DNA of 64,000 bases from Bradyrhizobium sp. AUGA SZCCT0158 (lineage in GTDB: Bacteria; Pseudomonadota; Alphaproteobacteria; Rhizobiales; Xanthobacteraceae): positions 1 through 64,000 of the forward strand of contig NZ_JAFCME010000017.1 of NCBI RefSeq assembly GCF_018130065.1, written 5' to 3'. This document shows positions 35,153-44,404 of this stretch, piece after piece. Position numbers and translations under genes: made by a program. Numbering within the stretch: the first letter of the stretch is position 1; each line of letters opens with the position of its first letter. The notes beneath the pieces were generated by a model that saw only the letters and a list, made by a program, of their open reading frames with translations, was not told the DNA's origin and made no database searches.

Positions 35153-35270
35153 ATTGCGTTGCGATGACCTTGCCTCAAATGCATCGATTCAAGCCCTTTG
35201 CCCGATTCAAGCCGTTCCCCTGCGTTATGAACCGCGCTAGATACGGATGCGCTTGCCGGGGACACGGCCA

Positions 35271-35978
35271 TTGCTCGAGGGTTTCTACAAGATCCGGTTT
35301 CAGCTCAACGACGCGGTCGGCCGCAGCGTGATGTATGTGGGCGCCGGCAAGATGCTCGGCGGCAATTCCGCCTTTGCTCATATCGGCACTTATCAGGAAG
35401 AAGCCGATGGCGAGCTTGTCATCGAGATCAAGACCGTTCGCCATAATCCCGACCCGAATTACCGCGCGATGGCCGGCACCGACGACGCCACCCTGCTGGC
35501 GCGGGGCAAGCCGGACGGCAAAGTCTACCGGTTTGAAGGCGGCCTCAAGGAATTGCCGGGTGCGAAATTCAGCTCGGTCATGACGCCGATCGGGGAGGAG
35601 GAGATCCCGATCGCCGGAGGCGTCGGCCAGGATGGTATCGTCAATGGCCTCTATTCCATTCACATCCGCATGCTCGACGGCGTCGACGGCGGCCTGACCG
35701 GCGTGATGTTGCTCAATGATGGCCGCATCCTCGGCGGCGATGCGTCGTTCTACTACATCGGCAGCTACACCTCCGAGAAGGGCCGCTGGAAAGGCCAGAT
35801 CCTCAATCAGGAGCACACGCCGGCAAGAGGCGAGAACCCGGTGTTCGGCGGGCATGAGGTCGGCATCGGCTTTGCCGGTACCTGCGACGACCAGGGCGCG
35901 CTGCTCGAGGCCACCGCGCTTGCGGGCAAGCGTAGCCTGCGGCTGACAGCCGTGCTCAAGCTGATGCATCGGGCGTAA
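35271..35978 (+). CDS. GrlR-like protein, two-domain, paralogue 1
   Basis: The 235-residue product has two related segments. The N-terminal one (GFYKIRFQLNDAVGRSVMYV then GKMLGGNSAFAHIGTYQ) and the C-terminal one (GLYSIHIRMLDGVDGGLTGV then GRILGGDASFYYIGSYTSEK) align with each other and fit the GrlR family pattern (GxYxIxF...GGD...YxGxY), a small lipocalin-like regulator first known as a repressor of enterobacterial type III secretion. The TTG at 35271 has GGGGA 8 bases upstream and matches the TTG start of the paralogue at 37472. The next gene begins 4 bp after its stop. Function here is unknown. Confidence 0.7.
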   Translation: MLEGFYKIRFQLNDAVGRSVMYVGAGKMLGGNSAFAHIGTYQEEADGELVIEIKTVRHNPDPNYRAMAGTDDATLLARGKPDGKVYRFEGGLKELPGAKFSSVMTPIGEEEIPIAGGVGQDGIVNGLYSIHIRMLDGVDGGLTGVMLLNDGRILGGDASFYYIGSYTSEKGRWKGQILNQEHTPARGENPVFGGHEVGIGFAGTCDDQGALLEATALAGKRSLRLTAVLKLMHRA

Positions 35979-35982
35979 CGCC

Positions 35983-36669
35983 ATGGACAATGCCGTGCGC
36001 GTGCTCTCGACACTGGCGCTGAAGGGCGCGGTTCACAATCTGGCTGGGCATTATCAGGCAGCCGGCGGTGTGCGCATCGATGCCGATTTTGCGCCGACGC
36101 TGGCGCTGCTGGATCGCCTGCGCGGCGGCGAGGGCGCAGACATCGTGATCCTGACCCGCGAGGGGCTCGACGACATGGTCCGCGAGGGTCGCGTGGTGGC
36201 GGATAGCTGCGTGGATCTCGCGCGATCCTATGTCGGCCTCGCGGTGAAGGCGGGCTTTTCCCATCCCGACATCGCAACCGAGCCCGCGCTGCGCACGGCG
36301 CTGCTTGCCGCCCGTTCGGTGGCCTATTCGCGGATCGGCGCCAGCGGCATTCTGTTCGCCCAGTTGATCGAGCGCCTGGGCATTGCGTCCGAGATCAATG
36401 CGAAAGCCTGCATCATCCCGTCGGGCTTTACCGCCGAACGGCTGGTGGCGGGGGAGGCGGATCTGGCCGTGCAGCAGATCAGCGAGTTGAAGCAGGTCGG
36501 GGGTATCGAGGTCATCGGCCCCATTCCCCGCGAGTTGCAAACGCCCGCGGTGTTCTCCGCCGGCCGCGTGGCGGCTTCCAGCAAGGCTGCTCAATCGGAC
36601 CGGCTGTTGCGGTTTCTCGCCTCGCGCGAGGTTGCGCCAGTGCTGCGCGAGAGCGGGCTCGAGCCTTGA
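35983..36669 (+). CDS. ModA-like substrate-binding domain protein, no signal peptide
   Basis: The 228-residue protein resembles the molybdate-binding ModA/periplasmic binding fold: VRVLSTLALKGAVHNLAGHY at the start, GADIVILTREGLDDMVREGR, and VAYSRIGASGILFAQLIERL. It starts directly with the mature-type first strand and has no export signal, so it is probably cytoplasmic. No permease or ATPase gene is near. It begins 4 bp after the GrlR-like gene, implying one transcript and possibly joint ligand sensing. The ligand cannot be read from the sequence. Confidence 0.8.
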   Translation: MDNAVRVLSTLALKGAVHNLAGHYQAAGGVRIDADFAPTLALLDRLRGGEGADIVILTREGLDDMVREGRVVADSCVDLARSYVGLAVKAGFSHPDIATEPALRTALLAARSVAYSRIGASGILFAQLIERLGIASEINAKACIIPSGFTAERLVAGEADLAVQQISELKQVGGIEVIGPIPRELQTPAVFSAGRVAASSKAAQSDRLLRFLASREVAPVLRESGLEP

Positions 36670-36840
36670 ATTTGCGAGCTTTGAATTTGCCTGCCGGTCG
36701 ACGCAACCTGTCGTCCCGTGAGGACGCTGTTTCACGGGGGCGCGGTTGCGATAGGTGTGTGTAGATGTTGCCCGTTCTGGCGCGCGCAAATCGGCCGATC
36801 TCGTGCTCTGCGATTGGGTCGCCGCCGAGGAGGGCGGGGA

Positions 36841-37290
36841 CTACTTCATGTAATAGCTGATGTAGTATCGGGCCCGCTGATAGGTCAGTTCGAGATATCC
36901 GGGATAATCTCTTGCCGCCAGCTCGACGGCGCGCTTGTAGCGTGCGCCGAACTCGCCCTTGATCTTGTCGAAGTAGCCAAAACAGGCATCGTCGAATCTC
37001 ACCGCGGCAATGATGGCCTGCTTCACTTCCGCTTCATCCATACCGGGATGGGTGAGTTGCAAGCGGTCGAAGGTCAGACCGTCTTCGGGATGATCGTGCT
37101 CGAATTTGACCTCGATCGAATTCTCCGCCGGCCGCGACCGGAACACGTCACGCACGTTCGGCGGCATCGCCCGCCACGCGAGCAAGTCGAGCTTGGAGCA
37201 CTCCCGCCACAGCAAATACGCCGCGTCCTTCAGCGGCAGCTCACTGGCCTCGGCGATGGTTCGGGCAATGGTCTCTTCATCTTCGGTCAT
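36841..37290 (-). CDS. Hypothetical protein
   Basis: The 149-residue product starts MTEDEETIARTIAEASELPL and includes KDAAYLLWRECSKLDLLAWR and FDDACFGYFDKIKGEFGARY, ending RARYYISYYMK. It is acidic at the front and aromatic-rich at the back, with no membrane segment or known domain. The start at 37290 is weakly supported (a GGTGA lies 5 bases upstream); a GTG at 37347 would give 168 residues. It sits between the two GrlR-like units on the other strand. Confidence 0.6.
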   Translation of the reverse strand: MTEDEETIARTIAEASELPLKDAAYLLWRECSKLDLLAWRAMPPNVRDVFRSRPAENSIEVKFEHDHPEDGLTFDRLQLTHPGMDEAEVKQAIIAAVRFDDACFGYFDKIKGEFGARYKRAVELAARDYPGYLELTYQRARYYISYYMK

Positions 37291-37471
37291 CGGTATCACC
37301 GCAATGGAAATCGCCCATTGGTCGGCTGCTGCGGCCAGCCGGTTCACGACGGCGGTGCCGGCTGCGTGAGGTATGACATGGAACGCCCAGAACCTGCGCT
37401 AAAACGACCGCTGGTACTCCCCGCCAGTGCTATGCCCCCGCGAGATGATGCAATGAAGCAGGAAATTTGCT

Positions 37472-38176
37472 TTGCTGGACGGGCTTTACAAGGCTGAGTA
37501 CGGCGTGAACGATGCGTTCGGTCGCAGCATCATGTGCATGCATGAGGGCAAGCTGCTGGGCGGCAATTCCGCCTTCGCGCACCTGGGGATTTACCAGGAA
37601 AACGGCGATGAGATTCTCGGCGAGGTCATCACCCAACGTCATAATGAGGACCCGCATTACAAGCCGCTGATGGACACCGACGTCGCCGCGATCAGTGTGC
37701 GGGGAACGACGGACGGCACCAATATCCGCTTCGAAGGCAGCGCCGCGCCCCGGCCGGGAGCACTGTTCTGGGCCAATCTCACCCGGCTCGATGACGAGGC
37801 GTTGCCGCCGGTCGGCGAAGTCGGATCGGGCGGCATTGTGAACGGGCTCTATTCGATTCACATCCGCGCGCTCGACGGCGTCGATGCCGGGTTGTCCGGC
37901 GTCATGCTGCTGATGAACGGTCGCATCCTCGGCGGCGACGCGTTCTTCTATTACCTCGGTTCCTACAGCTCCGCTGATGGCCGCTGGAAAGGCGAGATCC
38001 TCAACCAGGAGCACACACCGGCAAAGGGCGAAAATCTGGTATTTGGCGGCTATGAGGTCGGCATCGGCTTTTCCGGCACGTGCGACGGCGAGGGCGCGGA
38101 ACTCGAAGGCATCGCGCTCGCTGGAAAGCGCAGCCTGCGGCTGGCCGCCACCTTGAAGTTGATGCGGGCGGCCTAG
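37472..38176 (+). CDS. GrlR-like protein, two-domain, paralogue 2
   Basis: The 234-residue product starts at TTG 37472 with AGGA 8 bases upstream (MLDGLYKAEYGVNDAFGRSI). It matches paralogue 1 over its whole length, strongest in the second domain: GGIVNGLYSIHIRALDGVDA, GRILGGDAFFYYLGSYSSAD and ILNQEHTPAKGENLVFGGYE. As in paralogue 1, the N- and C-terminal halves are homologous to each other. It has no partner gene of the ModA type. It precedes the ABC-F gene by 91 bp. Role unknown. Confidence 0.7.
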   Translation: MLDGLYKAEYGVNDAFGRSIMCMHEGKLLGGNSAFAHLGIYQENGDEILGEVITQRHNEDPHYKPLMDTDVAAISVRGTTDGTNIRFEGSAAPRPGALFWANLTRLDDEALPPVGEVGSGGIVNGLYSIHIRALDGVDAGLSGVMLLMNGRILGGDAFFYYLGSYSSADGRWKGEILNQEHTPAKGENLVFGGYEVGIGFSGTCDGEGAELEGIALAGKRSLRLAATLKLMRAA

Positions 38177-38267
38177 AAAAACGCGATTGGCCCGCGCCTC
38201 GGATTAGGCTTTCCCCTGCGCGCTACATGGAATAAGAGCGGCCAGCAATTTCCATGTTTGGGTAACA

Positions 38268-39890
38268 ATGATCCGTCTCGATAACGTCTCTAAGCAAGTC
38301 GGCCACCAGATCCTCTTCATCGAAGCTTCGGCAGCCCTGCAAAAGGGCGAGAAGATCGGCCTTGTCGGCCCGAACGGGGCTGGAAAGACCACGCTTTTCC
38401 GGATGATCTCAGGTCAGGAACTGCCCGACGAGGGGCAGGTGTCGCTCGATCGCGGCATTACCATCGGCTATTTCAGCCAGGATGTCGGCGAGATGGCAGG
38501 CCGCAGCGCGGTTGCCGAGGTGATGGATGGCGCCGGCCCCGTCAGCGTCGTGGCGGCCGAGCTTCGGGCGCTTGAAGCCGCGATGGCCGATCCGGATCAG
38601 GCGGATGAGATGGAAGACATCATCGCGCGCTATGGCGAGGTGCAGCACCGCTTTGAGGAGCTCGACGGCTATGCACTCGACGGCCGGGCCCGCGAGGCGC
38701 TTTCGGGCCTCGGGTTCAGCCAGGAAATGATGGATGGCGACGTCGGCGCGCTGTCGGGCGGCTGGAAGATGCGCGTCGCGCTGGCGCGCATTCTATTGAT
38801 GCGGCCGGATGTGATGCTGCTGGACGAACCGAGCAACCATCTCGATCTGGAAAGCCTGATCTGGTTGGAGCAGTTTTTGCGTGGCTATGAAGGCGCGCTG
38901 CTGATGACCTCGCATGATCGCGAGTTCATCAACCGCATCATCAACAAGGTGGTCGAGATCGACGGCGGCACGCTGACGACTTTTTCCGGCAATTACGAAT
39001 TCTACGAACAGCAGCGTGCGCTCAACGAGAAGCAGCAGCAGGCCCAGTTCGAGCGCCAGCAGGCGATGCTGGCCAAGGAAATCAAATTCATCGAGCGCTT
39101 CAAGGCGCGCGCCTCGCATGCCGCGCAGGTGCAGAGCCGGGTGAAGAAGCTCGACAAGATCGAGCGCGTCGAGCCGCCGAAGCGGCGCCAGACGGTCGCG
39201 TTCGACTTCCTGCCGGCGCCGCGTTCCGGCGAGGACGTCGTCAGCCTGAAGAACGTCCACAAGGGTTATGGCAGCCGCAGCATCTATGAAGGCCTCGACT
39301 TCATGATCCGCCGCCGCGAGCGCTGGTGCGTGATGGGCATCAACGGCGCCGGCAAGTCGACGTTGCTGAAACTGGTGGCGGGCTCGACCGAGCCTGATGA
39401 CGGCACCGTCGTGGTCGGCGGTAGCGTCAAGATGGGTTATTTCGCCCAGCACGCGATGGATTTGCTCGACGGCGAACGCACCGTGTTCCAGTGGCTGGAA
39501 GATTGCTTCCCGCAGGCAGGCCAGGGCTCATTGCGTGCGCTGGCCGGCTGCTTCGGGTTTTCCGGCGACGATGTCGAGAAAAAATGCCGGGTGCTGTCGG
39601 GCGGCGAGAAGGCGCGGCTGGTGATGGCGCAGATGCTGTTCGACCCGCCGAACTTTCTGGTGCTGGACGAGCCGACCAACCATCTGGATCTCGCGACCAA
39701 GGAAATGCTGATCAACGCGCTCTCCGAATTCGAGGGCACCATGCTGTTTGTCTCGCATGATCGCCACTTCCTGGCGGCGCTTTCCAACCGCGTGCTGGAA
39801 TTGACGCCCGAGGGCATCCACCAGTTCGGCGGCGGCTATACGGAATACGTCGCGCGCACCGGCCACGAGGCACCGGGCCTGCGCAGCTGA
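38268..39890 (+). CDS. ABC-F family ATPase (translation factor type)
   Basis: The 540-residue protein has two ABC domains in one chain and no membrane segment, the ABC-F plan. Domain 1 has Walker A GPNGAGKTT and signature LSGGWKMRVALARILL followed by VMLLDEPSNHLDLESLIW; domain 2 has GINGAGKST, LSGGEKARLVMAQ and LDEPTNHLDLATKE. The basic linker QAQFERQQAMLAKEIKFIER lies between them. Such proteins (EttA, Uup, YheS) act on ribosomes stalled or paused in elongation. It most resembles the YheS/Uup type; the exact member is uncertain. Confidence 0.92.
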   Translation: MIRLDNVSKQVGHQILFIEASAALQKGEKIGLVGPNGAGKTTLFRMISGQELPDEGQVSLDRGITIGYFSQDVGEMAGRSAVAEVMDGAGPVSVVAAELRALEAAMADPDQADEMEDIIARYGEVQHRFEELDGYALDGRAREALSGLGFSQEMMDGDVGALSGGWKMRVALARILLMRPDVMLLDEPSNHLDLESLIWLEQFLRGYEGALLMTSHDREFINRIINKVVEIDGGTLTTFSGNYEFYEQQRALNEKQQQAQFERQQAMLAKEIKFIERFKARASHAAQVQSRVKKLDKIERVEPPKRRQTVAFDFLPAPRSGEDVVSLKNVHKGYGSRSIYEGLDFMIRRRERWCVMGINGAGKSTLLKLVAGSTEPDDGTVVVGGSVKMGYFAQHAMDLLDGERTVFQWLEDCFPQAGQGSLRALAGCFGFSGDDVEKKCRVLSGGEKARLVMAQMLFDPPNFLVLDEPTNHLDLATKEMLINALSEFEGTMLFVSHDRHFLAALSNRVLELTPEGIHQFGGGYTEYVARTGHEAPGLRS

Positions 39891-39894
39891 TGCG

Positions 39895-40872
39895 CTATCT
39901 CCATCGCACCAGCGGGGCGATTGTTTCGATTTCGTTGGTCCAGATGCCGCCGGAGTATTTTTCGGGCAGCCGTTGCAAGAGTTCCGGCGTGTCGATGCCG
40001 GACGAAAACTCGCCGCCGCTGTAGGGGCCGAGCACGAAGACCGCGCTGTTCGCCGCGTCCATGCGGTTGAGGAATCGGTCCGGCCAGCCCCACAGCCACG
40101 GCGCGACATTGATCGGCACCAGAACCATCGCATTTGCGCACGCCCGCGGTACCATGCCGGTCCAGCCATACCCGATGTAGCTGACAAGACAGCTCTTGAT
40201 GGCCGCGCGTGAAATCGTCCTGATGTCCGGCACCAGTCGCCGGACCGCTTCGATCGGCTCGTCGCCGCCATAGACCATGATGAGGCGGCGGCGCTCGGCG
40301 GGGAGGGCTCGAAGCACGGCCGCCAGCTTCTCGCCCTCAGACCGATCGCGGCTTTTGACGTTGATCAGCAACCGCTTGTCCGGGAAGGTCGCGAGCGTCT
40401 CGCCCAGCGTCGGCATCTGGCCGATGCCCTTGCCGCGGAATGGAAACGTCTTGCCGTTGTCGGCCGTGTATCCGTAACCGATGTCGCGCAATTTCAGTTC
40501 GGCCATCGCATGCTCGCGGGTAACCCCGCGTCCATCCGTGCGGCAGTCGAGCGTCCAGTCATGAAATACCGCAAACTCGCCATCGGTTGTCGGATGGACA
40601 TCAATCTCGACGATATCGGCGCCGGCCGCAAACCCTGATCGCATCGAACGAATGGTATTTTCCAGATAGTCGTGCGTCGGCGGCAACATCCGTGCCGCCG
40701 TGCAGGTGTCGTTCTTCAAATCGCGTTCGTCGAAGCGCTGCGCCACGCCTCGATGTGCGAGAAGGACGGGAGGGCCTTCGCGATGCGCGGTCAGCAGATT
40801 GGTGTTGTTGATGGTGATGCAAGCGGCGATTGTAGCGATTGCTGCGGCGACGTACTTTATTTTCCTGCCCAA
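39895..40872 (-). CDS. Glycerophosphodiester phosphodiesterase family protein
   Basis: The enzyme class hydrolyses glycerophosphodiesters to glycerol-3-phosphate and an alcohol. The 325-residue product has a signal anchor (residues 7-22) and the GDPD hallmarks: LLAHRGVAQRFDE, the metal-binding ADIVEIDVHPTTDGEFAVFHD segment (split here as ADIVEIDVHPTT and DGEFAVFHDW), and a TIM-barrel end at IWTNEIETIAPLV. It is probably membrane-anchored with a periplasmic domain. The TTG at 40872 has AGAGG 7 bases upstream; a GTG at 40878 is another possibility. It converges with the ABC-F gene, 4 bp between stops. Confidence 0.83.
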   Translation of the reverse strand: MGRKIKYVAAAIATIAACITINNTNLLTAHREGPPVLLAHRGVAQRFDERDLKNDTCTAARMLPPTHDYLENTIRSMRSGFAAGADIVEIDVHPTTDGEFAVFHDWTLDCRTDGRGVTREHAMAELKLRDIGYGYTADNGKTFPFRGKGIGQMPTLGETLATFPDKRLLINVKSRDRSEGEKLAAVLRALPAERRRLIMVYGGDEPIEAVRRLVPDIRTISRAAIKSCLVSYIGYGWTGMVPRACANAMVLVPINVAPWLWGWPDRFLNRMDAANSAVFVLGPYSGGEFSSGIDTPELLQRLPEKYSGGIWTNEIETIAPLVRWR

Positions 40873-41033
40873 TATCACACCTCTTTTGAGATGTGCTGCT
40901 AAGCAGTATTTCTGTTCGATTTGCGGCGGCGGCAAGCGACAGGACCAGCCAAACGCATTGGAGGCACGCGTGCACGCTGGCTTGAACCATCAGTGTCTGC
41001 CCGATACGCTTCTTGCAAAAATCGGGGGCAACG

Positions 41034-41908
41034 ATGCGGCAGATCAGGATCGGCGACATCACCATCGACGCGGTGATCGAGCGGGAGGGGCCGTGGCGGC
41101 GGCCGCAGGATTTCTTCCCGGCCTATAACGAGGCTGTATTCAGGCGGCACCTGCCTGATATGGAGCCGGAATTCTTCGACACGGCGTCCGGCAAGATGTT
41201 CATCACCTACCAGACCTTTGTGGTCCGCACCCCGCGCCATACCATCCTGGTCGACACCTGCACCGGCGAGGACAAGGGCCACCCGCCGCCGTTCGATTTC
41301 CCGGGCAAGGAGCGCTGGCGCAATGAGCTGTTCGCACTCGGCGTCAGCTTCGAGCAGATCGACTACGTGTTCTGCACGCATCTGCACATCGACCATACCG
41401 GTTGGAATACCACGCTGCGCGACGGGCGCTGGGTGCCGACATTCCCGAACGCGAAGTACATATTCCACAAGAGGGAATACGCGGTGTGGGAAGCCGAATA
41501 CGCCAAAGGCGCCGAGCCGCCCGGCAAGGTGTTTCGCGACAATTGCCTGCCCATTGTCGAGGCCGGTCAGGCGCTATTGGTCAATGACGACTACGCGCTG
41601 GACGATACTGTCACGCTGACGCCGACGCCGGGGCATTCGCCCTGCCATTGCTGCGTCAACATCTTCTCGAAAGGCCAGCACGCCGTGGTGGCGGCGATCT
41701 GATGCACCATGCGATCCAGTGCCGCGAGCCCGACTGGTCGCCGGGCGTCGACTGGGACCCAAAGCAGTCGGCGGTGTCGCGCCGCACGTTCTTTGCCTCC
41801 GTCGTCGGCACCGATACGCTGATCCTGCCGGTTCATTTCCCGAATCCGACGGTCGGCCTGATCACGGCCGATGGCGATCGCTTCGATTATCGATTCAAAC
41901 GAGATTAG
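41034..41908 (+). pseudogene. Metallo-beta-lactamase-fold hydrolase, frameshifted
   Basis: The first frame (41034-41702) starts MRQIRIGDITIDAVIEREGP and carries the metal motif CTHLHIDHTGW (His116, His118, Asp120, His121). It stops at TGA 41700-41702 after GQHAVVAAI. The rest, reading GDLMHHAIQCREPDWSPGVD and ending GLITADGDRFDYRFKRD, continues in the next frame to 41908. Adding one G near 41694 would restore AVVAGDLMHHA and a 291-residue enzyme of typical length. The lost Gly-Asp is a metal ligand of this family, so the truncated form should be inactive. A sequencing error is possible. Confidence 0.85.
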
Positions 41909-41934
41909 CGCCATCGGCTGCGGCGCAACAGGGA

Positions 41935-43098
41935 TTAAGGTAAACTCGTGGCCATTAGGGCAAGTTCGGCTTTGGCCTCGCCGAGCAGCGCCATGCCGCC
42001 TAACCGACCCAATTCGTCCGAACATTTCGCGCTCTTGCCGTAGCAGCCGAATGCAACCACTACGCGCTCCGAAAGCGGTCCGATGCAGGGCAGGCCCGTG
42101 TCGCCAAAGCTGGTCATGCACGGCACCACGCGGCGTTCTTCGAAATGGAGGTCGCGAATACGCTCAAGGATCTGCGTTTGCAGCCGATCAGCGACCTCAA
42201 TCGACCCGCCCGATCGGAACCAGTTCTTGATATCCGCCTCGCTTTCGAGCGGAAGATCGACCGGATCACCGCCGAGCTTCAACCAGATTTGGCCGTCCGG
42301 ATAGGCGATCGGCGGCAGAATATAGGGATTGTCGCCCTTGGGACCCAAACAAAGCATCGATGGCATTCCGTTCAGGCGTTGAGTCTCCGCCGCACCAAGC
42401 CGAAACATCGCCACGGTACGCCCATAGACCGTAACACCCAATGATCGACCGAGCAGCGATTGGGTATGCCCGCCTGCCGCCACGAGAACACGTTCGGCCT
42501 CGACACTGCCCGATCTCGTCCGGATCGTCACGCCAGCGCTGCTTTCCGAAATCCCAAGAGCCGGTTCGTCGATGATCCGGGCCCCGGCACGCTCCGCCGC
42601 GATCGTCTGCGCGCGGACCAGGCGGCGCGGGCTGATGTATCCGGCATTGCGTGGCTGGAAATATCCCTGCACTCCCGCCGTCGATCTCAGAAACGGAAAT
42701 CGCTCCGCGAGCCCCGCATCATGATATGCTTCGCACAGGATCCCGTCTTCGGCGCAGATCTTGCCAACCGAAGCGACGTTTGTCGTTTCGCGGTCGCCGA
42801 CGTAAAGCGCACCGACTTCCCGGTAGAACGCCACACCGCTTTCCGCTGCAATCTCGCCGTAGCGCGAAATCGCAGCGCGGTTCATTTGCCGCCAAAATGG
42901 CTGCGGATCGTAACTCCGCGTGATACGGCCCTCATCGTAGTGGCTGCCGAAGACGCCGTCATGGCGTGAAAAATCCGCCGGCTCGTCGGGCCCGATCAGG
43001 GCAACATCATGGCCCATCTTGGACAGATGCCGCGCCGCCGCCGACCCGATCATGCCACGCCCGATCACCGCAAGTTTGGTCGCTTTATTCGCGCTCAC
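41935..43098 (-). CDS. FAD-dependent oxidoreductase, sarcosine oxidase-like
   Basis: The 387-residue flavoenzyme has the dinucleotide-binding motif LAVIGRGMIGSAAARHLSKM (GxGxxG) and the DAO/sarcosine-oxidase layout, with SHYDEGRITRSYDP near the flavin and ERRVVPCMTSFGDTGLPCIG, whose Cys may hold FAD covalently as in monomeric sarcosine oxidase. Members oxidise N-methyl or other secondary amino acids to imine with hydrogen peroxide release. It is divergent from a cupin gene 162 bp away, which suggests one amino-compound pathway. The substrate is not resolved. Confidence 0.88.
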   Translation of the reverse strand: MSANKATKLAVIGRGMIGSAAARHLSKMGHDVALIGPDEPADFSRHDGVFGSHYDEGRITRSYDPQPFWRQMNRAAISRYGEIAAESGVAFYREVGALYVGDRETTNVASVGKICAEDGILCEAYHDAGLAERFPFLRSTAGVQGYFQPRNAGYISPRRLVRAQTIAAERAGARIIDEPALGISESSAGVTIRTRSGSVEAERVLVAAGGHTQSLLGRSLGVTVYGRTVAMFRLGAAETQRLNGMPSMLCLGPKGDNPYILPPIAYPDGQIWLKLGGDPVDLPLESEADIKNWFRSGGSIEVADRLQTQILERIRDLHFEERRVVPCMTSFGDTGLPCIGPLSERVVVAFGCYGKSAKCSDELGRLGGMALLGEAKAELALMATSLP

Positions 43099-43260
43099 GA
43101 TTAGCTCCCGTGCCTTGCCGCTTGCTCTTTGAGACGGGCAATTGGCCCGAACGCAAGTCGATCAAGCACAACCTCTCTCGATCCATCACAATCGACAAGT
43201 ACCATTTTTAATCATGACAACAGCCAGTATAGTCCGCGTTACCCAACACAGGACAGCGTC

Positions 43261-43644
43261 ATGGATCAGCGCGACCCAAGGACCGGAAAGGAACACCGGG
43301 AGTTCTTCAACATCGATCTTTCCTCGGGTTGGGAAACGATCGCGCCGGGTATCGAAGCGAAGACGCTAGCGGGATCGCTCGATGAAGCCGCCGGCAAGGG
43401 GCATCTCAATCGCCTCGCTCGCTGGGCGCCGAATGCCGAGATCGATGCCGTGCGCGCTCACGAGTTTTACGAGGAGGTCGTGGTTATCAAGGGAACGCTC
43501 CTTGTGGCCTCGCAGGAGCCGCCACATCGTTTCGAGGCGTTCCACGCTCCGGCTTTCGCCTGCCGCCCTCCGCATGCCAAACACGGCCCCTTCAAGGCAG
43601 GTCCGGAAGGCTGTTTGCTGCTTGAAACCTCGTTTTTCTACTAG
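43261..43644 (+). CDS. Cupin domain protein
   Basis: The 127-residue protein begins MDQRDPRTGKEHREFFNIDL and has a single small beta-barrel: HEFYEEVVVIKGTLLVASQE is the cupin motif 1 and PPHAKHGPFKAGPEGCLLLE motif 2. Histidines and glutamate in these places usually bind iron or manganese. It may be a dioxygenase or a sensing domain. It is divergent from the sarcosine oxidase-like gene and converges with the acyltransferase gene with 9 bp between stops. Confidence 0.85.
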   Translation: MDQRDPRTGKEHREFFNIDLSSGWETIAPGIEAKTLAGSLDEAAGKGHLNRLARWAPNAEIDAVRAHEFYEEVVVIKGTLLVASQEPPHRFEAFHAPAFACRPPHAKHGPFKAGPEGCLLLETSFFY

Positions 43645-43653
43645 GACGGGGGA

Positions 43654-44283
43654 TTAACTCCAGCGCGCGCAGAACGCCTCGACGTCGCCGGACTGGAATT
43701 CCGGCAGGCGCTGAAAGATGGTTTCGGCCGGCCAATTCCACCACGCAATTGCTGCGAGCCGCGCGGCGATATCGCGACTAAAGCGCTCTCTGATCTGTTT
43801 TGCCGGAACACCGCCAACTATCGTATAGGGCGCCACGTCACGGGTAACCACGGCGCCGGCGGCCAGCACGGCGCCGTCGCCCACCGTTACGCCCGGCATC
43901 ACAATGACGGCGTGCCCGATCCAGACATCGTTTCCGATCACGACGCGGTCGGCGCGGCGTTGCCGAAAGAAGGTATGATCCCGCTTTGCGTCGGCAGTGT
44001 AGTATTCAGGGCAGTAGGTAAATCGGTGCTGCGACGGCCGGTCGAGGGGATGGTTCGGCGCCCCGATGCGCACCTGCGCCGCGATCGCGCAAAATTTTCC
44101 GATCTCTGCGTCGGCGACCATGCAGCCCGGGCCGAGATAGGAGTAATCGCCGAGTTCGGTGTATTCGATGGCGGTATCGCCGAGAACCTCACAACAAACA
44201 CCAATCGAGACTTCGCGCAATTTGACCGTGGGCTCAATAACGGTTTCGGCAAGCTTTGGGCGCGGGGGAGCCGGTTGGTGCAT
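43654..44283 (-). CDS. Hexapeptide-repeat acyltransferase, phosphonate-metabolism type
   Basis: The 209-residue protein is a left-handed beta-helix transferase: GDYSYLGPGCMVADAEIGKF, NDVWIGHAVIVMPGVTVGDG and AVLAAGAVVTRDVAPYTIVG are the hexapeptide coils, with the catalytic His likely in GAPNHPLDRPSQHR. It is close to the transferases found beside C-P lyase genes (phn_thr-fam type), but no phn genes lie in this window, so it is either an orphan or acts elsewhere. The ATG at 44283 begins MHQPAPPRPKLAET; an ATG at 44328 is possible. Confidence 0.82.
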   Translation of the reverse strand: MHQPAPPRPKLAETVIEPTVKLREVSIGVCCEVLGDTAIEYTELGDYSYLGPGCMVADAEIGKFCAIAAQVRIGAPNHPLDRPSQHRFTYCPEYYTADAKRDHTFFRQRRADRVVIGNDVWIGHAVIVMPGVTVGDGAVLAAGAVVTRDVAPYTIVGGVPAKQIRERFSRDIAARLAAIAWWNWPAETIFQRLPEFQSGDVEAFCARWS

Positions 44284-44404
44284 AGCGACTTGCTCGTCAA
44301 TCAGGCGGCCCAGTGCCGCTGATGTCATCTACCACAGCTGGCAGCGACCGCGCGTGAAGGTTAGGACGGGCAAGCATGCGCTGGCTGCAGCGGTCCCGCC
44401 TGAC

